Source: JALQUL01 sp040382935 (GTDB lineage Bacteria > Pseudomonadota > Gammaproteobacteria > Burkholderiales > Burkholderiaceae_C). Taken from it: a stretch of 32,576 nucleotides of DNA. The translations under genes and the position numbers were made by a program. The notes beneath the pieces are model-generated. The model worked only from the letters and a program-made list of their open reading frames with translations, did not search any database and was not told the origin of the DNA. Positions 25,217 through 31,047 of the stretch are shown in pieces. The DNA lies in the NCBI GenBank assembly GCA_040382935.1, contig JBEIEP010000036.1:1-32576 (forward strand), read 5' to 3'. Numbering within the stretch: the stretch's first letter is position 1; every line of letters begins with the position of its first letter.

Positions 25217-25942
25217 ATGAGCACCGATTTATCGCTGCACCATAGACGCCGCGCACCCACTCAAAAAGAACTGGATGCCATCCCCTGGCTGCGCGTACTT
25301 GAGCCTGCCGCGCGTTCGCACGCCGAACTGGCGATCCGCGTGGGTGATGCCAAAGCCGGTGATTTGGTATGCCGCATGGGCAAGCCCGTGACCTACTGGT
25401 TTGGCGTGGTGGACGGCTTGCTTAAGATGAGCAACGACACAGCAGACGGCCATACCATGACCTTTGTCGGCCTGCCCCCAGGGGCTTGGTTTGGTGAGGG
25501 CACAGCCTTAAAGCGAGAGCCCTACCGCTACAACATCCAAGCCCTGCGCAAAAGCACCGTCGCGGGCCTGCCGATTGATACCTTTCATGACCTGTTGGAC
25601 CACTCCATTCGCTTTAACCGCTTTGTAATGAACCAGATCAACGCACGCCTGGGCCAGTTCATTGCCGCACGCGAGACCGATCGCTTAAGCAACCCCGACC
25701 TGAGGGTGGCACGCAGTTTGGCGGCCTTTTTTAATGCGGAGTTGTACCCCGGTGTGGGCGATTTGTTGCGGATTACCCAGCAAGAGTTGGCGTATTTGGT
25801 GGGCTTGTCGCGCCAGCGGGTTAACGTAGCGCTTACCCATTTGCAAGCCCATGGCTTAATCCGTGTAGAGTACGGCGGCCTTAGGGTGCTGGATTTAACC
25901 CGCCTTCAATCGGGCGACGGACTGTTACGGACAACGATATGA
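25217..25942 (+). CDS. Crp/Fnr-family transcriptional regulator
   Basis: A 241-residue regulator. The N-terminal cyclic-nucleotide-binding-like beta-roll includes GDLVCRMGKPVTYWFGVVDG (about 48-67) and PGAWFGEGTAL (about 86-96). The C-terminal winged helix-turn-helix is ITQQELAYLVGLSRQRVNVAL (about 192-212) followed by GLIRVEYGGLRVLDL. The FNR-type cysteine cluster is absent (I see one Cys), so an oxygen-sensing iron-sulfur cluster is unlikely; the ligand is unknown. It is divergent from operon 2, which it may control, and its stop overlaps the next gene by 4 bp (ATGA). Confidence 0.9.
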   Translation: MSTDLSLHHRRRAPTQKELDAIPWLRVLEPAARSHAELAIRVGDAKAGDLVCRMGKPVTYWFGVVDGLLKMSNDTADGHTMTFVGLPPGAWFGEGTALKREPYRYNIQALRKSTVAGLPIDTFHDLLDHSIRFNRFVMNQINARLGQFIAARETDRLSNPDLRVARSLAAFFNAELYPGVGDLLRITQQELAYLVGLSRQRVNVALTHLQAHGLIRVEYGGLRVLDLTRLQSGDGLLRTTI

Positions 25943-26925
25943 CCACTATTAAACGCGCCCCTAAACCTGCGGCCGCTCCACCACCACTCAAAACCGGCGT
26001 GGTGCTTTTTCGGGCGCAGACACCCAGCGCACCCCCAGGTGGCGAGCGTCGGCCCACGGCCTATGCCGCGCCCAACCGATTTCCGGCAGGCCCATCGACC
26101 GCCAAAGCAGGTCCATCGCCAGCACGATTGCCCGCCCAAGCGCCCGCTCCGGTGGGCCAACGCCTGAACAAACGCATGGCCGAACTGGGCATGTGCTCAC
26201 GCCGCGAGGGCGACGATTGGATCGCCAAGGGTTGGGTGCGCGTCAATGGCAAGCTCGCCGAGTTGGGGCAACTGGTCACGCCAAGCGACGTCATCACCAC
26301 CGAACGCGATGCCCTCTTGGCGCAGAACGAAAAAGTTACCATCTTGCTGCACAAACCCGTGGGCTATGTGAGCGGCCAGGCCGAAGACGGCCACGAGCCC
26401 GCCATTGTGCTGATTGAACCCCAAACCCGTTGGCGGGCCGACACCAGCACGCGCCGCTTTTATGGTGCCCAGCGCCAGGGCTTGGCCCCGGCAGGGCGGC
26501 TAGACATTGACTCCACCGGCTTGTTGGTACTGACCCAAGACGGGCGCGTGGCCCGCCAGATCATTGGTGAGACCTCTGAGCTTGAAAAAGAATACCTGGT
26601 GCGGGTCAGCCTGCGCGCCGGTCAAATGGACCAGCCCAGCATTAACGAAAACGTGCAGGCGCACTTCCCGGCCGAACAATTGGCACTGCTGCGCCACGGC
26701 TTAGTGCTAGACGGCCAAGCCCTTAAACCGGCCAAAGTGGATTGGCAAAACCCCGAGCAATTGCGCTTTGTGCTCACAGAGGGCAAAAACCGCCAAATTA
26801 GGCGCATGTGCGAACAGGTGGGCCTGCACGTGGTGGGCCTTAAACGCATACGCGTGGGCAACGTGGTTTTGGGCCAGTTGCCGGTGGGTCAATGGCGATT
26901 TTTGGGGGCGCATGAGGGGTTTTAA
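25939..26925 (+). CDS. rluF: RsuA/RluF-family rRNA pseudouridine synthase
   Basis: A 328-residue enzyme that isomerises uridine to pseudouridine in rRNA; RluF (23S rRNA) is the closest fit. Residues 1-72 are a Pro/Ala-rich extension, probably disordered. An S4 RNA-binding domain follows at about 74-125 (QRLNKRMAELGMCSRREGDDWI, then GWVRVNGK). The catalytic domain contains GRLDIDSTGLLVLTQDG (about 184-200), whose first aspartate is the catalytic residue. Later come EKEYLVRV and GKNRQIRRMCEQVG (about 284-297), both typical. It overlaps the Crp/Fnr gene by 4 bp, an unusual pairing of a regulator with an rRNA-modification enzyme. The exact target uridine is inferred only by family. Confidence 0.88.
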   Translation: MTTIKRAPKPAAAPPPLKTGVVLFRAQTPSAPPGGERRPTAYAAPNRFPAGPSTAKAGPSPARLPAQAPAPVGQRLNKRMAELGMCSRREGDDWIAKGWVRVNGKLAELGQLVTPSDVITTERDALLAQNEKVTILLHKPVGYVSGQAEDGHEPAIVLIEPQTRWRADTSTRRFYGAQRQGLAPAGRLDIDSTGLLVLTQDGRVARQIIGETSELEKEYLVRVSLRAGQMDQPSINENVQAHFPAEQLALLRHGLVLDGQALKPAKVDWQNPEQLRFVLTEGKNRQIRRMCEQVGLHVVGLKRIRVGNVVLGQLPVGQWRFLGAHEGF

Positions 26926-26961
26926 CGTTTCACGAGGGTAAAAAATGCACTCATTGGGTGA

Positions 26962-27045
26962 AGGGTAATCCTCCCAAAGTGGCATTTGGCCAATGCTGCG
27001 TAACTTTTCTACTTTTAGTTTCGATGGTTTTGGGGGGATTACCCT
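26962..27045. repeat. 84-bp element bounded by 17-bp imperfect inverted repeats
   Basis: The 17 bases at 26962-26978 and 27029-27045 are inverted copies with one mismatch (core GGGTAATCC/GGATTACCC). The 50 bases between them are not symmetric, so a simple hairpin terminator is unlikely. The right-hand repeat contains the stop codon that truncates the toxin-module fragment at 27039, so the element marks the break point. It resembles a small MITE or an internally deleted insertion sequence. I see no clear target-site duplication and cannot name a family. Confidence 0.55.
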
Positions 27046-27716
27046 GCATTCGGCACATACCCCCGGCTTTCCTTAACATTGGAGAACGGGTCTTTTGTCT
27101 GCACCCACTTGCCCCCTGCCTTGACGCCGTAGCGCCCAACGTTTCCTAAAACAATTCCAGTGACGTACTCCTCCCCTTTTTCGATGGCCACTTGCTCTAC
27201 AGTCTTTGTTCCATCCCGAATCGCCGCTATGTCTTGGCTGACTTCGTACGCTATCCAAGCCTTATCCGCTAACCAAGCAATTCCAATAATTGCCGGAATG
27301 AACGCATTGTTAGTCACTGCAATATCAGCGGTATTCATTGCCGTCGATGCATTACCACCCGCATAAGCGCTGGCCGTACCAGCCACCAACTTACTCAGGG
27401 CCAGTACGTTTTTCTTTTCCCCATCGCTGTACGCAATCCCATTCTCAGGTGGCATCAATTGCGCCACCATCTCACCCACAGCCCCACCAATCGCCCCGTC
27501 TTTGCACTCGCCACCTGCCGCTGCACCAGCCACACACCCGGCCAATGCATGGGCCAACTTATGCGCTATGTACTGGCCCTCTAGGCCTTTGATTGAACTG
27601 GCCACCTCACCATGGGCCGTATCGACCAACCCGCCTATCAGCGCCGTTTTAAGCGAATCTTCTAAACTGCCACCGTTCAGGGCTGTTTCGGTAACGGCAC
27701 GCCCTGTGGCGTTGAT
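27039..27716 (-). pseudogene. Orphan CdiA-type toxin-module fragment, truncated at both ends
   Basis: The frame has no start codon (stop at about 27725, then only a TTG at 27629) and begins abruptly at INATGRAVTETALNGGS, where homology to the main toxin gene starts. It then follows that gene closely: pre-toxin repeats (LAGCVAGAAAGG, KDGAIGGAVGE), LSKLVAGTASAYAGG and the degenerate VENN motif as VTNN. After VTNN the sequence is unique: a hydrophobic patch, then EVSQDIAAIRDGTKTVEQV, then a stop just after GYVPNAG, at the edge of the 84-bp inverted-repeat element. I see no toxin catalytic motif and no immunity gene, so this is probably a decayed cassette. Residues 27301-27716 correspond without length change to 32026-32441. 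Confidence 0.8.
27301..27716 (-). repeat. Toxin-module repeat, copy A (partial)
   Basis: These 416 bp align collinearly, with scattered substitutions and no net length change, to 32026-32441 in the main toxin gene. More weakly they match part of copy B (about 29004-29424). Copy A ends abruptly at 27716, within the GTTGAT shared by all copies. Such repeats are the sequence needed for recombination that swaps toxin ends. Confidence 0.85.
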
Positions 27717-27787
27717 GCGTAGTTATCCAGTTTGGTTGCATGGCCAACAACCGTCCCTACAGCGCTTAGTTCGATCGCCCTGCAGGA

Positions 27788-28396
27788 TCAATCGACTTGA
27801 TTATCGGGAGGAGGTAAACCCAAGACACCAGCCCAAAATGGATAGTACTCATCGCCCCCAGCAATTAGGGCGCAATGCTTTGCGACCAGCGTTGTTTTTT
27901 CAAACAAAACAGGGTCTTCATCGGGGAACCCCGAAATGAAATGATGTGCATTCATCGCACCACAAAACAACGCCTCAAGATAGAGCTCCAAGTTCTTTGC
28001 CAGTACGCCTAGGCAATCGGTCGCACCGGGCATTCCTCGAATCGGATGCGCGGCATACGCCTCGATCTGATCTGACGCAGAAACCACAATGTTCACCTCG
28101 GACATATCAGCAAAGCCCCACCCTTGGTCTAATTTCTTGGGCTCGGGCCAGAAGGTAGTCCACAGCATGATGACATGGCGTAAATCGTACTCTGCGTACA
28201 GCCGTTGCAAACTCGCCGGACATTGACTAAGGTCAATGTCCCGATTGTTCATATGCAATCCGTATTCCTTGTTATCGCGGGAGATAGCACTATCTACGTT
28301 TTCTTCGATCCAATTCGATCCCCTTAACTTTGAGGAGTAGAAAAAATGTGGCTTTTTAAGCCAAGGCAAGTATTCAGTGAATAGCTTTGGATCCAT
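27788..28396 (-). CDS. Candidate immunity protein for the HHH-type toxin
   Basis: I do not recognise this 202-residue protein. It has no signal peptide or membrane segment and is mildly acidic and rich in aromatic residues, with features such as PWLKKPHFFYSSK near the N-terminus, CLGVLAKNLELYLEALFCGA in the middle and a Pro-rich end. The start at 28396 is set by AGGAGAA six bases upstream; the longer open frame to 28549 overlaps the toxin and is a shadow. It begins 11 bp after the stop of the HHH-toxin module, exactly where cdiI-type immunity genes sit, so it probably neutralises that nuclease in the cytoplasm. The role rests on position and size, not on a known family. Confidence 0.65.
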   Translation of the reverse strand: MDPKLFTEYLPWLKKPHFFYSSKLRGSNWIEENVDSAISRDNKEYGLHMNNRDIDLSQCPASLQRLYAEYDLRHVIMLWTTFWPEPKKLDQGWGFADMSEVNIVVSASDQIEAYAAHPIRGMPGATDCLGVLAKNLELYLEALFCGAMNAHHFISGFPDEDPVLFEKTTLVAKHCALIAGGDEYYPFWAGVLGLPPPDNQVD

Positions 28397-28407
28397 GCTT
28401 TTCTCCT

Positions 28408-30024
28408 TCAACGATAGGGATGCAATGGACTGTACCACTGCTGATGCACCGTAGTAGGTATCGCAACGGCAATGTTGCTTTGCATCCAGTGATGATGAAC
28501 CAGCACCTCGTCTCGGAACGATTGGTGCGTCGGGTTGTATCGAATCCATTGGGCGTCCACCTTTGGGGGTTTACGGTTATTTATGGCATTAACATTGTCC
28601 GGGCTAAACATTTGCGGATTGGTTCTCATCAATTCTTTAAAGTACGCGTTGCCCCCACTTGGGAATCCGAACGCATTCGTCCTGTAGGCACCCGCAACGT
28701 TACTCATGTTCACGGCGGTGCTCATGTCAACGTAAGAAGCTGGCAGGGGCGAGACGGTGCTGCTCGGGCGACTATAGATTAATGGGTGTTGCGGGCTTAT
28801 AGCTGCCAACTGGGTTTCAAATCGGAGTATGTCGCTCTGTGTGTAATTGACTCTTTGACCGGTCGGCGTGATTGTTCCAGGTGGGGTACCACCCGCCTCC
28901 CGAATCGCTACCCGTAGGCTATCGGCTCGTAAGTTCATGTAAAACTGCGGGGAACTCAGCCCCTGCTGCATTGCCTGCACTCGAAACGCGGCGCGCTGAT
29001 TGTTATCAATCGCCGTTTCAGCAGTTTTCATGGCCGTTTGCGGATCACCACCCGCATAGGCACTCACCGCACCTGCCACCAACTTACCGTAGCCTTTAAT
29101 CTTGTCGTCAAAGTCTTGCCATTCCGACTCCGGTGCGTCCCACAAGGGAACCTGGTCTTTGAAGGTTTGGGCCACAATTTCACCCACAGCTCCCCCGATT
29201 GCACCGTCTTTGCACGCGCCACCGGACGCGGCCCCCGCAACGCACCCTGCTAGCGCATGAAGCACCTTATGGGAGATGTAATCTAATTTGGCTTCACCAA
29301 TTTTGCTGGCAACATCACCATGCGCCGTCTCAACCATGGCCCCAAGTAGACCCGCCTTAAGCGAATCTTCTAAACTGCCCCCATTCAGGGCTGTTTCGGT
29401 AACGGCCCGCCCTGTGGCGTTGATCAGGTTGTAGGTGAGTTTGTCAGAAAACTTGTTAGAAATGGCACCTGCCGCTTTCAAGTCTTTCATCATCTGCGTG
29501 TTGCCCAGCTTGTCCATTACCCCCGCAGTGATGATGGAGGTGAGTATTGACTTGGCGACACTGCTTTTGCCTAGGTCTTTGAGCGTCTTTCCTATGTTGC
29601 CCTTGTTGTTGACCAACAGAATACTGGCCTGTTGGGCTAGGGCGCTAAGGCCTGCGTTGGCCATGGCCGTCAGCGTACTTGTGCCAGCTGTGCCGATAGA
29701 CGAAACCGCGCCCACCCCACCAGTGGCCAATGCAACGGCGGCGCTCAGCAAGGCCGCCCCCGCTGGCGTTAGCCCCTCTTGCTTGTACTCCCACTTGTCA
29801 AACGCCAGTTTGACCGGCTCCCACTTCACATCCGTTCGGGCAGTCAGTGCGTTCAGGTAATCCATGCCCGGTTGGGCACTCAAGGTCTCAATCTGATTTT
29901 TGAAGTCTCCTGCGGGTATTTGAACCGATAGGCCACCGGGTGTGCAAAGCCAACCATTACCTAACCGCTTTGGAGTAATCGGTTCAGCGCCCTTCTTTGG
30001 TTTCGACAGGGGCTTCAGGCCTCT
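28408..30024 (-). CDS. Orphan CdiA-type module with HNH-like (HHH) nuclease toxin domain
   Basis: The frame is open from 30024 but has no normal start; the first candidates are TTG 29883 (491 residues from there) and ATG 29865, neither with a ribosome binding site. It therefore looks like a displaced toxin cassette, silent until recombined. Counting from TTG: residues 1-100 are the alanine/glycine-rich region typical before CdiA C-termini, 108-230 match the main toxin gene, and IDNN (292-295) replaces VENN. Residues 400-491 form the toxin: FGFPSGGNAYFKELM, then NPQMFSPDNVNAIN, then LVHHHWMQ (HHH at 463-465), H480 and H488, a pattern like HNH/endonuclease-VII-type toxins. DNA or RNA cleavage is inferred. 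The 3' end is 11 bp before its candidate immunity gene. Confidence 0.72.
   Translation of the reverse strand, partial: RGLKPLSKPKKGAEPITPKRLGNGWLCTPGGLSVQIPAGDFKNQIETLSAQPGMDYLNALTARTDVKWEPVKLAFDKWEYKQEGLTPAGAALLSAAVALATGGVGAVSSIGTAGTSTLTAMANAGLSALAQQASILLVNNKGNIGKTLKDLGKSSVAKSILTSIITAGVMDKLGNTQMMKDLKAAGAISNKFSDKLTYNLINATGRAVTETALNGGSLEDSLKAGLLGAMVETAHGDVASKIGEAKLDYISHKVLHALAGCVAGAASGGACKDGAIGGAVGEIVAQTFKDQVPLWDAPESEWQDFDDKIKGYGKLVAGAVSAYAGGDPQTAMKTAETAIDNNQRAAFRVQAMQQGLSSPQFYMNLRADSLRVAIREAGGTPPGTITPTGQRVNYTQSDILRFETQLAAISPQHPLIYSRPSSTVSPLPASYVDMSTAVNMSNVAGAYRTNAFGFPSGGNAYFKELMRTNPQMFSPDNVNAINNRKPPKVDAQWIRYNPTHQSFRDEVLVHHHWMQSNIAVAIPTTVHQQWYSPLHPYR
29004..30024 (-). repeat. Toxin-module repeat, copy B (longest orphan homology)
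   Basis: This stretch encodes the shared pre-toxin region. Its part 29424-29559 is nearly identical to 32441-32576 of the main gene, the rest of which lies beyond the window. Between the GGAVGE and KLVAG segments it differs from copies A and C, encoding a Trp/Asp-rich insert instead of the Pro/Lys stretch. It extends about 600 bp farther upstream than copy A and intrudes 41 bp into the small membrane-protein gene, so the cassette boundary lies inside or at the end of that gene. Confidence 0.75.
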
Positions 30025-30187
30025 TTAACCCTATAACAAGCAACACTGTGCCAATAGCGGTCAGCAATTTGAGCAGCCCTACCAATATCGCTCCGAGACC
30101 CATGTCGAGCAACCATCGGTTGGGGAACACCACCCACACAAAAATGAATGCGACGATAGCGAGTAGGTAGCGAACCAGCTTTTTCAT
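29984..30187 (-). CDS. Small inner-membrane protein, unknown function
   Basis: A 67-residue protein with two hydrophobic helices (about 5-20, and 29-54 with a break), a basic start MKKLVRY and a charged tail (EAPVETKEGR). ATG 30187 is chosen because GGAGAG lies eight bases upstream; a longer frame from 30226 would overlap the preceding gene. It starts two bases after the stop of the PoNi-like gene, so it is almost certainly co-transcribed with the toxin/immunity pair. Its end overlaps the open frame of the orphan module. It may help immunity, be a second immunity factor, or be a passenger; I recognise no family. Confidence 0.65.
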   Translation of the reverse strand: MKKLVRYLLAIVAFIFVWVVFPNRWLLDMGLGAILVGLLKLLTAIGTVLLVIGLKRPEAPVETKEGR

Positions 30188-30189
30188 TT

Positions 30190-31047
30190 TTAACGCTCTC
30201 CGGTAATGAATTTGCGTTTGAGCCAAGCCAACACCGTGTACCTGTCACGGTGCGTGCTAGGGCCATCGGGGCGCAAGAAGTCGCCAGGGTAATGTTCGTG
30301 ACCCGCGCACAGGCGGTCGTCTAATCCGAAGGCCTTGACGACTGCCACTGCCTCTACGCACCAACGCCCGAAGTAGCTGCCTTTTTCCATGGGATTGGAC
30401 TCGGGGTCACCATAGTCGTGCCACCAAATACGTTGGCCTATGGGCCGTTTGAGTTCAACATACCATTGGTCTACAAAGTCCCTGAGCATAGCGGCTTGCT
30501 GATCCGGTATCGCATCTATCGCCTTGAGCAAACGCGCATAAGGCTTCTTGTGCAGTAACTTGCTACCCACTTTGCGATTGGGCTGGCGGCTGGCGATGAG
30601 GCGATCGAGCAGCACGTCTTCGCCTTCGCCACCCACCAGGGCCACCAACCGCACCCACTGATCCTCGGGAATGTCAAAAATCAAGGCTAGCCCAATCACC
30701 CAAAAGCACCAGTTGTAATGCTCCAAGTAGTTCAACCTAAACTCCCACGCACGAATGTGTTTGGGCTTGTACTCTCGCTCAATGAATTCAGCCTCGCGAT
30801 TTGACAGCTCCCAAGCGTCGAGCACTTTGGGGAAGGGGTTATACAAAGCACCAATTGCATCGCCACGGGAGTATTGGGTTAATGTTAGGCGGGGATGTTG
30901 TTGAGTTAGGCTCCAGACAAACTCCGCCATATAACTCGGTGCACCGGCGGGCTTTTTCAGTTGATCCTCTGCCATGACAATAGAGTTTTGCCTGATAGCG
31001 ACACATCTTAGCCAATACCGTCGATCACCCATAGGTGCCCGTATCAC
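30190..31047 (-). CDS. PoNi-like immunity protein (DUF1910/DUF1911)
   Basis: A 285-residue soluble protein. The N-terminal part has the DUF1910 pattern (TLTQYSRGDAIGALYNPFPKV at about 55-75, later YNWCFWVIGLALIFDIPEDQW at about 111-131). The C-terminal part has the DUF1911 hallmark GSYFGRWCVEAVAVVKAFGLDD (about 223-244) followed by HEHYPGDFLRPDG. These domains define PoNi, the immunity family for PoNe DNases, which are PD-(D/E)XK nucleases. It directly overlaps (GTGA) the toxin gene, whose C-terminus has such a fold, so it very likely binds and blocks it. The GTG at 31047 has AAGGGA upstream and is coupled to the toxin stop; ATG 31032 or 30975 are alternatives. Confidence 0.82.
   Translation of the reverse strand: MIRAPMGDRRYWLRCVAIRQNSIVMAEDQLKKPAGAPSYMAEFVWSLTQQHPRLTLTQYSRGDAIGALYNPFPKVLDAWELSNREAEFIEREYKPKHIRAWEFRLNYLEHYNWCFWVIGLALIFDIPEDQWVRLVALVGGEGEDVLLDRLIASRQPNRKVGSKLLHKKPYARLLKAIDAIPDQQAAMLRDFVDQWYVELKRPIGQRIWWHDYGDPESNPMEKGSYFGRWCVEAVAVVKAFGLDDRLCAGHEHYPGDFLRPDGPSTHRDRYTVLAWLKRKFITGER

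Noticed and set aside
26962..27045. Inverted repeat read as a rho-independent terminator for the rluF-like gene
   Set aside because: The arms are separated by 50 non-complementary bases and there is no T-run after the second arm; a mobile-element remnant fits better.
28397..28549. Longer start for the candidate immunity gene (frame open to 28549)
   Set aside because: The extra 51 residues overlap the toxin end in another frame and have no ribosome binding site, whereas ATG 28396 has AGGAGAA at the right distance.
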